A stretch of 64,000 bases of DNA from Bradyrhizobium sp. SRS-191 (GCF_024586915.1 NZ_JANBVS010000001.1:434001-498000), one strand, 5' to 3'; counted from the first letter of the stretch, positions 1 through 9,562 are shown. Translations and numbers: made by a program. The notes: a model not told the origin generated them from the letters alone.

Positions 1-1
1 G

Positions 2-952
2 ATCGAGATCGCGCTCGGCAGCTGGAAGCAGTTGGTCGCCGCACGCCAGGGCATCGCAAGGCTGCGCGACGTCTGCAAGGCCACCGCAAAGCCGGAAGCG
101 CCGCCGGTGGCGTTGCCGCGCCCGTTCCGCGAGCTCACGGTCCAGGAGCTCACCGTTGCCGCACCGGGGACGGATCGTCCGATTGTTCAGAACGTCTCGT
201 TCTCGATCAAGGCCGGCACCGGTCTGGCGCTGCTCGGCGCGAGCGCGTCCGGCAAGACCTCGCTGTCGAAGGCGCTGGTCGGCATCTGGCCGACGTTGAA
301 CGGCACCGTCCGTCTCGACGGCGCGGCGCTCGACCAATGGAGCAACGAGGATCTCGGACGGCATATCGGCTACCTGCCGCAGGACGTCGCCCTGTTCGAC
401 GGCAGCATCGCCGACAACATCTGCCGCTTCGACGAGAATGCGACATCGGATTCGATCCTGAAGGCGGCGCAGATCGCCGGTGTGCACGACATCATCCTGC
501 GGCTGCCCGAAGGCTATTCGACGCGAATCGGCCAGGGCGGCATGTCGCTGTCGGCCGGTCAGCGGCAACGCGTCGGTCTGGCGCGCGCGCTGTATGGCGA
601 TCCGTTCCTCATCGTGCTCGACGAGCCGAACGCGAACCTGGACACCGACGGCGAGAATGCGCTCAGCCGCGCCATTCAGATCATGCGGCAGCAGAACCAG
701 AGCATCGTCATCGTCATCTCGCACCGGCCCAGCGCGCTGAACGCGCTCAACATGGCGCTGGTGCTCTACGAGGGCAAGGCGATCGCCTTCGGCCCCTGCC
801 AGGAGATCTTCGCCCGCGTTGCCGGCGCCAAGGCCCCGGCAGGACCGGCGGTCACGCATGCCGCCGCCGCACCGAGGGTTGCCGCCCCGACAGCCGCGCC
901 CAATCCGAACGCGAGATCGCTTCGTCGCGCCGCCCCAGCAGAAAGCGCTTGA
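2..952 (+). CDS. Type I secretion ABC transporter ATPase, 3' part (gene runs off the window)
   Basis: This is the C-terminal part of a PrtD-like type I secretion permease/ATPase, which powers one-step export through the inner membrane. The frame is open to the window edge, so the TTG at 32 is not taken as a start. The first visible residues resemble the end of the membrane domain of this family. An ABC nucleotide-binding domain follows: Walker A GASASGKTS, signature LSAGQRQR, Walker B FLIVLDEPN and H-loop ISHRP. The last ~45 residues are an Ala/Pro-rich tail. The membrane-fusion gene starts 3 bp after the stop, so the two are surely one operon. No TolC-type outer-membrane partner is visible in the window. 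Confidence 0.9.
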   Translation: MEIALGSWKQLVAARQGIARLRDVCKATAKPEAPPVALPRPFRELTVQELTVAAPGTDRPIVQNVSFSIKAGTGLALLGASASGKTSLSKALVGIWPTLNGTVRLDGAALDQWSNEDLGRHIGYLPQDVALFDGSIADNICRFDENATSDSILKAAQIAGVHDIILRLPEGYSTRIGQGGMSLSAGQRQRVGLARALYGDPFLIVLDEPNANLDTDGENALSRAIQIMRQQNQSIVIVISHRPSALNALNMALVLYEGKAIAFGPCQEIFARVAGAKAPAGPAVTHAAAAPRVAAPTAAPNPNARSLRRAAPAESA

Positions 953-955
953 GCC

Positions 956-2893
956 ATGAAACACATCAATGACTTCAGGCCGTTCGACGACCAGGACTAT
1001 GTGCGACCGAAGACGCGCGCGGTTGGTCCGCAGGGTGATGCCCTGATCCTAGAACTGCAGCGACTGCAGGGCGCCTTCGACGATGGCTCGGACGAGGATG
1101 ATCCGCGGGCCCGCCGCGGCTCACGCGACGGCAAGAAGCGCCGGCGTCCGCCGCCATCGCAAGCGCGGCCCAAGCCTCGCAAGAAGAAGGGCAGCACGAT
1201 GGGCCGTGCGCTGTCGCTGTTCGGGATCGGCAACCAGGCCCCAAAGCCGCGCCGCGCCGAGGGCATCCGCGAGATGGATTGGCAACAGCCGGCGCAGACG
1301 CGCGGCTACGAGCCGGAGTTCTCACCTCCGCCACGCAATGCGCCCGCGCGCTTGCCAGCCAATCAGGCACCGGTGCTGGACCTCAGGGATAACCGACGCG
1401 ACGCTAATTTCGGCGACGGTACGCGACGGCCGATGGGACAGCAGAACCTTCCTGCGACCCTGGGGCACGCGCCGGCCGTTCCGCAGACCGGCGTCCGCCG
1501 TCTGGTCGGAACCGCCGGCACGGCCTTGACCACAGGCATGACGTTCATCGCCGCACAGGGAACGGCGGCAGACCTGGATGATGGCTCGGACGAACCGCTC
1601 GTGCCGCGCGTCGGCCGCATGTTCGAGAACGAGCTGCGTCTCGGCTTGCGTGTCCTGCTGGTGGCGGCTGTGTTCGGCGGCGGCTGGCTGACATTGGTGC
1701 CGCTGGCGGGCGCGATCGTCGTGCCGGGCAATCTCGTCGTGCAATCCAACGTCAAGGCGATCCAGCATCCGACCGGCGGCATCGTTGCGGAGATCAAGGT
1801 CGACAATGGCAAGCGTGTCGCGGCCGGCGATCTTCTGGTGCGGCTCGACGCCACCCAAAGCCAGGCCCAGTTGCAGGCGATCACCAAGCAACTCAACGAG
1901 CAGCGCGCCAAGATTGCCCGTCTGTCGGCGGAGCGCGATGGTCTGGAGCAGCCGGACTACCCGACGACACTGACGTCACGCACCGACGATCCCAACGTCC
2001 GCGCCGTCATTGCTTCCGAGAACGCGCTGTTCAAGGCCCGTGCGGTCACGCGCAAGAGCCAGAAGGACCTGCTGCAGGGACGCATCGTCCAGCTCAACAA
2101 CGAGATCAGCGGCATGGAGTCCCAGCTCGATTCGAAGAACAAGCAGATCGACCTGATCAAGGGCGAGCTGGCCGGCGTGCAGGATCTCTACGACAAGCGC
2201 CTCGTGCCTCTGACGCGACTGACGACGCTGCAGCGGGAAGCGGCACGCATCGACGGCGAACGCGGCCAGCTGGTGTCGAGCGTTGCCGAGACGAGGTCCA
2301 AGATCAGCGAAGCCGAGCTGCAGACGGTCAAGATCGACCAGGACTTCCGCAGCGAAGTCGTCAAGGATCTCAGCGAAGCCCAGGCCAAGGAAGGCGATCT
2401 GGTCGAGAAGAGCGTCGCCGCCCGCGACCAGCTCGATCGCATCGAAATGCGCGCGCCGAATTCCGGCACCATCCATCAGCTTGCCGTTCACACCATCGGC
2501 GGCGTCATCAAGCCGGGCGAAACCATCATGGAGCTAGTCCCCGATTCCGACGAGCTGCAGGTGGAAGGACATGTGCAGCCCAAGGACATCGATCACGTCC
2601 ATACCGGCCAGGACGCCATGGTGCGTTTCAATGCGTTCAACCAACGCACGACCCCGCAGGTGAGCGGCCAGGTCTCGTTCGTGTCTCCCGACATCACCAA
2701 CGACCAGCGAACGGGCTCGACCTTCTACACGGTCAGGATCACGTTGTCCGACGAGGAGCGGAAGCGGCTCGGCAGCGTCAATCTGATGCCCGGCATGCAG
2801 GCTGAAGTGTTTGTCCAGACCGGCAGCCGCACGATGCTCAGCTACCTGATGAAGCCGGTTCTCGATCAGTGGCGGCGCGCTTTCGTGGAGTGA
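956..2893 (+). CDS. HlyD-family type I secretion membrane fusion protein with long N-terminal extension
   Basis: This is the periplasmic adaptor of a type I secretion system, linking the ABC ATPase to an outer-membrane channel. A single membrane segment lies near residues 228-252. After it come a lipoyl-like half-motif (IQHPTGGIVAEIKVDNG), a long coiled coil (~300-500), the second lipoyl half and a beta-barrel (from MRAPNSGTIHQL). It has 645 residues against about 430-480 for typical HlyD proteins. The excess is a ~225-residue Pro/Arg/Lys-rich, probably disordered cytoplasmic N-terminus with a strongly basic stretch near residues 53-80. It starts 3 bp after the ATPase stop. The extension is unusual and might bind export substrates or the ATPase (inference). 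Confidence 0.92.
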   Translation: MKHINDFRPFDDQDYVRPKTRAVGPQGDALILELQRLQGAFDDGSDEDDPRARRGSRDGKKRRRPPPSQARPKPRKKKGSTMGRALSLFGIGNQAPKPRRAEGIREMDWQQPAQTRGYEPEFSPPPRNAPARLPANQAPVLDLRDNRRDANFGDGTRRPMGQQNLPATLGHAPAVPQTGVRRLVGTAGTALTTGMTFIAAQGTAADLDDGSDEPLVPRVGRMFENELRLGLRVLLVAAVFGGGWLTLVPLAGAIVVPGNLVVQSNVKAIQHPTGGIVAEIKVDNGKRVAAGDLLVRLDATQSQAQLQAITKQLNEQRAKIARLSAERDGLEQPDYPTTLTSRTDDPNVRAVIASENALFKARAVTRKSQKDLLQGRIVQLNNEISGMESQLDSKNKQIDLIKGELAGVQDLYDKRLVPLTRLTTLQREAARIDGERGQLVSSVAETRSKISEAELQTVKIDQDFRSEVVKDLSEAQAKEGDLVEKSVAARDQLDRIEMRAPNSGTIHQLAVHTIGGVIKPGETIMELVPDSDELQVEGHVQPKDIDHVHTGQDAMVRFNAFNQRTTPQVSGQVSFVSPDITNDQRTGSTFYTVRITLSDEERKRLGSVNLMPGMQAEVFVQTGSRTMLSYLMKPVLDQWRRAFVE

Positions 2894-2904
2894 CCGACAA
2901 CAGA

Positions 2905-2935
2905 CGGTCTGCGTTCCCCTCGGGAATGCAGACCG
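2905..2935 (+). terminator. Strong hairpin between fusion-protein and glycosyltransferase genes
   Basis: Arms at 2905-2918 and 2922-2935 pair over 14 positions (one G-T) around a 3-nt loop, 11 nt after the preceding stop. No T-run follows, so it is more likely an RNA-processing or stabilising hairpin, or a partial attenuator inside the operon, than a full terminator. Confidence 0.5.
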
Positions 2936-2950
2936 CATCAGTACCTCAAC

Positions 2951-5080
2951 ATGAATATTGCAAGTTTTTCCCGCACCTCGGACTCGACGATGGTGCCAAC
3001 GGTTACGAGACCGCCCGTCGACACCCAGCCGAACGTCGGGTCCGATGACGCCGGCGATCGCTCGCGCAAGCCGCGCCTGCCTCCGCCGTCGCGTTTGCCG
3101 ACCCAGGAGGGGCCGCAGGGCCTTCGCTTCGATTTCAACGACGGCTGCCGCGTCATGCTGCCCGACACTGGACAGCCTTGGCGCGTGCGGCTGAGCGATC
3201 TCGAGACCGCCAACGTCCTGTTCGACATCGAGCTGCGCTCCGGGCACGTCAACAGCAGCAAGCGCTATTTCGTACCGTTCAGGATCGAGGTCTGGTCAGG
3301 ACATGAGCTCCTTTTGCGCCACGACTACGACGCCGCCGGGCGCGACGTCCTGATCCAGTTTCCGGTCGGCACGCTCGGCGACATCATCGGCTGGCTGAGC
3401 TATGCGATCAAGTTCAAGGAGCTGCATCAGTGCCGTCTCACCTGCGCAATGGGAGAGGCGCTGATCCCGCTGTTTCGCAGCGCTTACCCCGACATCGGCT
3501 TCGTCACTCACGAGAGGGTCGAGGCCGAGCGTTACTACGCGACCTACTCCGTCGCCCTGTTCTTCGACGACGCCGATCTGGTCTATCACCCCCGCGACTT
3601 CCGGCAGGTGGGGCTCCACACGACCGCAGCCCACATTCTCGGCGTCGATCCGGCCGAACAGCCGCCGCGCGTCGCACTCAGCGAGGACAGCCGCCCCATC
3701 GCGGAGCCCTATGTCTGCATCGCCGTGCAGGCGACGACGCAATGCAAGCATTGGAACAACCCGGCGGGCTGGGACCAGATCGTCGGCTTCCTCAAAGCGA
3801 CCGGCTACCGGGTCGTCTGCATCGACCAGAAGGGGGAGCGCAGGCACGGTCCGTTCCGCACGCAGATCCCCCGCGACGCCGAGGATCAGACCGGCGACCG
3901 GCCACTCACCGAGCGCGCGCGCTGGCTGAAGCATGCCGCGTTCTTCGTCGGTCTCTCGTCAGGCCTGTCCTGGCTGGCCTGGGCGGTCGGGACGCCCGTC
4001 GTGCTGATCAGCGGTTTCACCCACCCGGGCAACGAGTTTGCGACGCCCTATCGCATCATCAACCACCACGCCTGCAATGGTTGCTGGCATGACGCGCATC
4101 ATCGCTTCGATCATGAGGATGCCCTCTGGTGCCCGCGCTGGAAAGGCACACCCCGGCAATTCGAATGCACCCGACTGATCACGGCCGAGCAGGTCGAGGG
4201 CGCGCTGCGCCGAATTCCCGGCTTCGGACAGGGCTTGCGTCCCCAGCCCGGCATGCAGGCAAGCGCCGTTCAGCCCACGCAGGACGCCGCGGTTTTCGCG
4301 GCATATCCATCCCCGCCCCCGTCCGCCGGTGAGGAGCCGGTCGCGCTGGCCGCCCTGCTGGCGCAGCCGCATGGCGACGTCCCCCGCGGCGGCCTTGCTG
4401 TCGGCGTCACGGTCGCCGCAGGACGGCTGTCGGACCAGGCCGCCGCGCAGATCGCCGAAGGCGACGCCGCCGCCAACGCCGGCGATCTGGTCAGCGCCCT
4501 CCAGAGCTACAAGCAGACCATCGACATCGTCAGGTATCTCACGCAGGCCGAGCCGGACAATGCCGGCTTCCAGCGCAACCTGTCGGTCGCGTTGAACCGC
4601 ATCGGCGCCGTGCTGTTTGCTCAGCGGAATCTCCAGGGCGCACATGCCGCCTACTCTGCCAGTCTCGCCATCGTGCAGAAGCTGACGGCAGGCAATCTCG
4701 CCAATCTCAGTCTTCAGCGCGATCTCGCCTGGTGCCATGCGCTGCTGGCCGACGTGCTCACGGCCCAGGGCCGTCATGCCGAGGCGTTCAATCAGCGGCG
4801 CTCCAATGCAGCTCTGATCACGCGCCTGGCCAACGCCGCGCCGGATGATTCGGCGCTCCAGCAATTGCTGGCGACGTCCTATCAGAGCCTCGGCGACGCA
4901 CTCGTTCCTCTCGGCAATCTCGACGGCGCGCTGACCGTCTACCGGATCAGCCTTGGCCTGACCAAGCGCGGGCTCGATGCCAACGGGCAGGATCCGGCCT
5001 GGAATCAGCTCTACACCACATTGCTCCAGAAGATCCGCGCCGCCCTGCTGGCGCAGCGCCAGCTCGCGCCGCAGTCCTGA
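2951..5080 (+). CDS. TibC/Aah-like (BAHT) protein O-heptosyltransferase fused to a C-terminal TPR domain
   Basis: Residues ~50-420 match the autotransporter heptosyltransferase family (TibC, Aah), which adds heptose to hydroxyl side chains of surface adhesins in the cytoplasm. The family binds iron through four cysteines. Here C375 and C378 (HACNGCW), C394 (LWCPRW) and C406 (FEC) fit that pattern. The segment FFVGLSSGLSWLAWA resembles the nucleotide-sugar loop of GT9-like enzymes. After a Pro/Ala linker (~430-490), residues ~495-700 form TPR-like helices, an addition not found in TibC. It lies 57 bp after a type I secretion pair and before two export candidates, so it probably glycosylates them (inference). 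No clear ribosome-binding site precedes the ATG; ATG 2990 is an alternative. Confidence 0.8.
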   Translation: MNIASFSRTSDSTMVPTVTRPPVDTQPNVGSDDAGDRSRKPRLPPPSRLPTQEGPQGLRFDFNDGCRVMLPDTGQPWRVRLSDLETANVLFDIELRSGHVNSSKRYFVPFRIEVWSGHELLLRHDYDAAGRDVLIQFPVGTLGDIIGWLSYAIKFKELHQCRLTCAMGEALIPLFRSAYPDIGFVTHERVEAERYYATYSVALFFDDADLVYHPRDFRQVGLHTTAAHILGVDPAEQPPRVALSEDSRPIAEPYVCIAVQATTQCKHWNNPAGWDQIVGFLKATGYRVVCIDQKGERRHGPFRTQIPRDAEDQTGDRPLTERARWLKHAAFFVGLSSGLSWLAWAVGTPVVLISGFTHPGNEFATPYRIINHHACNGCWHDAHHRFDHEDALWCPRWKGTPRQFECTRLITAEQVEGALRRIPGFGQGLRPQPGMQASAVQPTQDAAVFAAYPSPPPSAGEEPVALAALLAQPHGDVPRGGLAVGVTVAAGRLSDQAAAQIAEGDAAANAGDLVSALQSYKQTIDIVRYLTQAEPDNAGFQRNLSVALNRIGAVLFAQRNLQGAHAAYSASLAIVQKLTAGNLANLSLQRDLAWCHALLADVLTAQGRHAEAFNQRRSNAALITRLANAAPDDSALQQLLATSYQSLGDALVPLGNLDGALTVYRISLGLTKRGLDANGQDPAWNQLYTTLLQKIRAALLAQRQLAPQS

Positions 5081-5659
5081 GCTGCAGCTCGGCGAAATCA
5101 ACTGATCCTCACAGACGCGCGCTGAATCTCAATTCCAGGCGCGAGCCGCCGCGCCACTCCGGCGGTGATCCGCCGTCGCGACACGCGCCGCGGCGTCTCG
5201 GGATTCGCAGCAGTCCGGCGTTTTCATGGAACGCGCTGACAGTGCGACACGACTCCTGCGACGGCCGCAATGGCCGGCCGTCACCGGCACGAAGCAGGCA
5301 GGATGTTGGCGACAACGTGCCGTTCGCATCGCACCCACGCTCCCCGCACCGTTTGCGCGCCTCCTGAAATCAAGCACTTGGCCGCGTGTTCGGCAAAGCG
5401 ATCACAGCTCCGCGATGCCCGAACAACAACATATTTGCGGACTCCCCGACGCCTGTTTTGGCCCGATTGCTTCGACCATATAGCCAGGTGCGACAAAGTA
5501 ACGCGCGGCGGTTTAGCGCGCGACACAGCATCGCACACATGGAGGCGCTGCTCGAATGCGCATCGCCTCCTGCGGCAGGGCCGATGCAGTCCGCATCGTC
5601 TGGCCAGTTTTGGTACGAGGCCCTGCCGGGCGTCGGATGAACTTGGGGAGAGATGATCC
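5081..5659. other. Long intergenic region before the first export candidate
   Basis: I found no convincing gene in these 579 bp; the small open frames lack coherent composition or start signals. The region holds one copy of the 55-bp element shared with the next intergenic region (5415-5469) and, just before the ATG at 5660, the sequence CTTGGGGAGAG serving as ribosome-binding site. Its length suggests that 5660 has its own promoter. Confidence 0.6.
5415..5469 (+). repeat. Upstream element, copy A
   Basis: These 55 bp match 9362-9416 at 49 of 55 positions, including the blocks ATGCCCGAACAAC and CATATTTG. The element sits ~190-245 bp upstream of the start of the 1110-aa export candidate. It is a candidate shared regulatory site or transcript leader; no known factor site was recognised. 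Confidence 0.75.
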
Positions 5660-8600
5660 ATGGCGAACAACACCTTCAACCCGACGGCCCTGGCTAACGG
5701 AACGTCGAACCTGCTGGTGCGCGCCTCTGCGCTCAACATGTCGACAGACCTCGTCCAGGCGGGCGCGGTGTTCAACGATGCAGTCCGCGCCTCGCTCGGC
5801 CTGTTCAGTCAGGCCGGCAGCGGCAACTCGAATCCGTTCCTGGGCAGCTACACGACCGACCTGCACGCCGTACAGAACGACATCGCCGCGATGCTCGCCA
5901 ATGCCGGCCAGGTGACGCTCGGCGGCCAGACGTTCACGCTGAACGCAACCGACACCGCCGTGCTCACCAACGTGCAGGCGCAGATCTCGACCTTGATCAC
6001 TGCCGCAGGGCAGACCACCAATGCGGCGACGATCACCGCTGCGGATCAGACGCTGCACGCCGTACAGCAGGAGATCCTGCAGGAGATCAACGGTGATGCG
6101 CATCTTTCCGGCGCGCTCAACAAGGTGAACTTCCTCGCCAACACCGGCGGCCAGGACGTTGCTTTCCAGAATACGCCGGCCGGCGCCGACGATGCGGCGA
6201 CCCTGGCCGCGGCCACCGCGGGCAACACCCTCAAGGACGTCGGCCTGGTCTTCAACAAAGTGGTCGATCTCGCCTCCGGCGGCATCCACACCGGCAACCT
6301 GCAGGAGGTCACGACCGACCTCACCGCGATCTCGCAGGGTCTCACCAACATTCTCAACAACAAGACCCAGCTGGCGCAGATCGAGAACGGCGAGACCGCC
6401 AACGCCGCCGCGCTGACCACGATCCATCTTCAGACCGTGCTGGGCCAGATCAACCTCGAGTTGAATCAGTATGCGAAGGCAGAGACGACCGGCAACCAGG
6501 CCGCGTTGCGCGGCACAGCCGACAATCTGCTCGACAGCATCGACATCATCCAGGGCGACGCCAATCTGAACATGGCGGCCGGCGGCAACGGCATGGCCGG
6601 TCATGCCGGCGGCTTCGCGGAGGATCCGGGCGGATTGACCGGCACCGTCACCAAGTTCCAGGACAACCAGGCGCAGACCAATTTCTGGGCCGCCTTCCTG
6701 GCGGAGGCCAACACGATCAATGCGACCCTGCAGAAAATCTCCACCGGCGGCGCCCAGGCCAGCGCGGCGCTGGTCACGCAGATCCAGAACTATCAGCAGT
6801 TCGGCGCCAATTTCGATGCGGCCCAAGGCAACGTCTTCCGCGGCCGCTTCGATAACGAGCTGCTGAGCGGCACGCTGGAAGCCGATACGGCTGCCGCCGT
6901 GAAGGGATTGCAGGGCATCCTCAACGGCGATACCGGCGCGGCCTTGGCTGCGGACAAGGCCATGCTGAATGCCGCCGGCCAGGGATTCGCGGCCGACGCG
7001 ATGGACGTCTCGGGCAACAATATCGCGATCGGCGGCGCGACCTATGTCGGCTCGGCCACCACGGTGTCGACGGCGACCTCCGTCCATGGTCTCGCGCACG
7101 GCACCATCCCGGTGACGGCCACTCCGAACATCGCCAACGGCACCGGCGGGACCTCGACCGCGCCGACGACCGGCGGCGGAACGGGGACCGGTGCAGGCAC
7201 GGGTACCGGCGGAATGCACACGACGCCCGTCAATTTCAGCCCGACCGCGCTGGCCAACGGCACCTCGAACCTGTTGACGCGCGCCACCGCCATCCAGCAT
7301 TCGACCGATCTCGTGCAGGCCGGCGTGGTCTTCAATGACGCGGTGCGCGCCTCGCTCGGTCTGTTCAGCCTTGCCAACAGCGGCAACTCGCCGGCCTTCC
7401 TCACGAGCTACCAGGCCGACATCACGGCGGTGCAGACCGATATCGCAGCGATGCTGGCCAATCCCGGTCAAGTCACGCTCGGCGGCAAGACGTTCGCGCT
7501 GAACGCCACCGACACGGCGGTGCTGACCAATGTCGAAGGACAGCTCGGCACGCTGTTGCAGGCCGCGGGCCAGTTCGCCAACGCCAGCACATCTGCAGCT
7601 GCCAGCCAGACCATCCACGCGCTGCAGCAGGAGATCCTCGGCGAGATCCACAACGACGCGCATCTGGCGAACGCGCTGAACAACGTCCCCTTCCTCGCCA
7701 ACACCGGCGGTCAGGACATCGCCTTCCAGACCTCACCGGCCGGAGCGGACGATCCGGCGAGCCTTGCCGCGGCCGCTGCCGGCAACAGCCTGAAGGACGT
7801 CGGTCTTGTCTTCAACAAGGCTGTCGAGGTCGCCTCGGGCGGCATCAACACCGGCAATCTCGCCGAGGTCCACGCGGACTTCACAGCTGTCTCGCAGGGC
7901 CTGACGGCAATTCTCAACAACAAGACTCAGCTTGCGCAGATCGAGGCCGGTGAGACCGCCAACGCCGCCGCGCTGACGACAATCCATCTGCAGACGGCGC
8001 TTGGTCAGATCAACCTGCAGCTGACCAAGTACGATCAGGCCGCAACGACGGGGAATCAGGCTGCGCTGCGCGGCACCGCCGACAACCTGCTCGACATCAT
8101 CGACATCGTTCAGGGCGACACCAACCTCAACATGGCCGCTGGCGGCAATGGCAATGCGGGTCATTCCGGCGGCTTCGCCGAGGATCCGGGCGGACTGACC
8201 GGCACGGTCACCAAGTTCCAGGACAACCAGGCGCAAACGAACTTCTGGGCGGCGTTCCTGGCCGAAGCCAACACCATCAACGCGACCTTGCAGAAGATCT
8301 CGACCGGCGGTGCACAGGCCAGCGCCGCGCTGATCACGCAGATCCAGAACTATCAGCAGTTCGGCGCCAATTTCGACGCCGCCCAGGGCGCCGTGTTCCA
8401 GGGCCGCTTCGACAACGAGCTGCTCAGCGGCACGCTCGAGGCCGATACGGCAAATGCGGTGAAGGGCCTGCAGGGCATCCTCAACGGCGACACCGGCGCG
8501 GCGCTCGCCGCCGACAAGGCGATGATCGCGGCCGCCGGCCAGGGCTTCGCGGCTGACGCCATGGACGTGTCCGGCAACAACATCCCGGTCAATGGCGGGA

Positions 8601-8992
8601 CCTATGTCGGCACCGCGACGACGGTGTCGGCAGCGACCTCCATCAAGGGCACGGCACACGGCACCATTCCGGTCACGGCCACGCCGAACCTCGCCAATGG
8701 CACCGGCGGCACTGCGGCGGCGGGAACGACCGCTGCGGGCGGTGCTGCGGCCGGCGGCGCTGCGGCTGGAGGAACGGCTGCGAACGGAGGTGCGGCTGCC
8801 GGAGGAGCGGCCGGAGCGGCCAATGGCGGCACCACCGCCAACAACGGCGGCAACAACACGCAGCAGCACCACGACCATCATCACGATCACAGCCAGGGCC
8901 CTCATATGACCCAGGCCGCACATACGAGCCAGGCCGCAGCAGCCGCTCCCGACATGTCACATCATCACGCGATGTATCACATGTGGGCTTGA
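5660..8992 (+). CDS. Large two-repeat putative secreted protein with His-rich C-terminus
   Basis: I recognise no known family. The 1110-residue protein has no classical signal peptide and no GGxGxD RTX repeats. It contains two near-identical modules of ~492 residues (starting at F6 and F526; period exactly 520 codons). They are mostly predicted helical, rich in Asn, Thr, Ala and Gln, and almost free of Cys. Thr/Gly/Ala-rich linkers follow each module. The tail is His-rich and ends APDMSHHHAMYHMWA, nearly identical to the end of the protein at 9563-11425. The position beside a type I exporter and two protein-modifying enzymes suggests an exported, glycosylated and possibly metal-binding surface protein (inference). 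The start is set by the preceding GGGGAGAG. Confidence 0.85.
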   Translation: MANNTFNPTALANGTSNLLVRASALNMSTDLVQAGAVFNDAVRASLGLFSQAGSGNSNPFLGSYTTDLHAVQNDIAAMLANAGQVTLGGQTFTLNATDTAVLTNVQAQISTLITAAGQTTNAATITAADQTLHAVQQEILQEINGDAHLSGALNKVNFLANTGGQDVAFQNTPAGADDAATLAAATAGNTLKDVGLVFNKVVDLASGGIHTGNLQEVTTDLTAISQGLTNILNNKTQLAQIENGETANAAALTTIHLQTVLGQINLELNQYAKAETTGNQAALRGTADNLLDSIDIIQGDANLNMAAGGNGMAGHAGGFAEDPGGLTGTVTKFQDNQAQTNFWAAFLAEANTINATLQKISTGGAQASAALVTQIQNYQQFGANFDAAQGNVFRGRFDNELLSGTLEADTAAAVKGLQGILNGDTGAALAADKAMLNAAGQGFAADAMDVSGNNIAIGGATYVGSATTVSTATSVHGLAHGTIPVTATPNIANGTGGTSTAPTTGGGTGTGAGTGTGGMHTTPVNFSPTALANGTSNLLTRATAIQHSTDLVQAGVVFNDAVRASLGLFSLANSGNSPAFLTSYQADITAVQTDIAAMLANPGQVTLGGKTFALNATDTAVLTNVEGQLGTLLQAAGQFANASTSAAASQTIHALQQEILGEIHNDAHLANALNNVPFLANTGGQDIAFQTSPAGADDPASLAAAAAGNSLKDVGLVFNKAVEVASGGINTGNLAEVHADFTAVSQGLTAILNNKTQLAQIEAGETANAAALTTIHLQTALGQINLQLTKYDQAATTGNQAALRGTADNLLDIIDIVQGDTNLNMAAGGNGNAGHSGGFAEDPGGLTGTVTKFQDNQAQTNFWAAFLAEANTINATLQKISTGGAQASAALITQIQNYQQFGANFDAAQGAVFQGRFDNELLSGTLEADTANAVKGLQGILNGDTGAALAADKAMIAAAGQGFAADAMDVSGNNIPVNGGTYVGTATTVSAATSIKGTAHGTIPVTATPNLANGTGGTAAAGTTAAGGAAAGGAAAGGTAANGGAAAGGAAGAANGGTTANNGGNNTQQHHDHHHDHSQGPHMTQAAHTSQAAAAAPDMSHHHAMYHMWA
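5675..7149 (+). repeat. Export-candidate module, copy 1
   Basis: First ~492-codon module, from FNPTALANGT to ANGTGG. It aligns without a net length difference to 7235-8709 (offset 1560 nt), and DNA identity is high enough to suggest duplication within the gene. Confidence 0.85.
7235..8709 (+). repeat. Export-candidate module, copy 2
   Basis: Second in-frame copy of the module, starting FSPTALANGT and ending ANGTGG. It shares long identical stretches with copy 1, for instance EDPGGLTGTVTKFQDNQAQT. Confidence 0.85.
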
Positions 8993-9034
8993 GATAGCGG
9001 GAGGAAGCAGCTGCAGCAGCTGCGCTGATCAGAT

Positions 9035-9078
9035 CCCGGGAGCCGCAAATGACGTCAAGACGTCACCGAGCTCCCGGG
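9035..9078 (+). terminator. Hairpin after the first export candidate
   Basis: The outer stem CCCGGGAG/CTCCCGGG (9035-9042 with 9071-9078) and inner stem TGACGT/ACGTCA (9050-9055 with 9060-9065) form a long hairpin 42 nt after the stop. There is no T-run, so terminator function is only probable. Confidence 0.5.
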
Positions 9079-9361
9079 GCCAACCGAAGCGATGATGAGC
9101 AAAGTCGGAGGACGCGAGGTGAAGGAAACAGGCTTTGGAGATTCGCCGGGATGCATCTTCCGTTCCTCACCAGAGGCCGCCGGCGCGCTGGAACTCTTCT
9201 AAGGTGAGTGTCGATCTGCGCCGTTAGATCAGGGCGACTTCTTGTCTAGACCGTGCGTCGAGGAGTCACTCACCAGGCAATGTTGCAGGAATGCCACGAC
9301 GGAAATCAACGAGTTAGAATGTTTCTCCACGTTGCCGTGCCCCGGCTGCGACACCCGTCGC

Positions 9362-9416
9362 ATGCCCGAACAACATCATATTTGAGGACTCCGCGACGCT
9401 TCTTTTGGCCCCATTG
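9362..9416 (+). repeat. Upstream element, copy B
   Basis: Matches 5415-5469 at 49 of 55 positions. It lies ~150-200 bp upstream of the start of the 620-aa paralogue, a placement similar to copy A, which supports a regulatory role in addition to shared ancestry. Confidence 0.75.
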
Positions 9417-9562
9417 GAGCAAATAATTCCCAAGTGCTCTGAGGCTGCGACATTTCGCCCGCTCTGCGAGGGGTGAACGGGACGTCGCAGCCCGATCAAC
9501 GCCCGCGTGCTGCCTCTACGCCAAGCAGCTGATGCCGGGTTGAAACTTGGGGAGATAATCTG

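Larger units (their letters stand above)
8993..9562. other. Intergenic region between the two export candidates
   Basis: No gene was recognised in these 570 bp. The region holds a strong hairpin just after the first gene (9035-9078), the second copy of the shared upstream element (9362-9416), and a ribosome-binding site (CTTGGGGAGA) before the ATG at 9563. The second candidate is probably transcribed from its own promoter. Confidence 0.6.

Noticed and set aside
5440..5470. A possible sigma-54 promoter (TTTTGGCCC ... TTGC) in the shared upstream element
   Set aside because: The spacing between the GG and GC positions is 7 bp instead of 10, and the second copy lacks the GC.
5513..7663. A 716-codon minus-strand frame opposite the first export candidate
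   Set aside because: It is a shadow of the repeat gene: its composition is Arg/Gly/Val-rich, it has no ribosome-binding site, and it repeats exactly as the + strand gene does.
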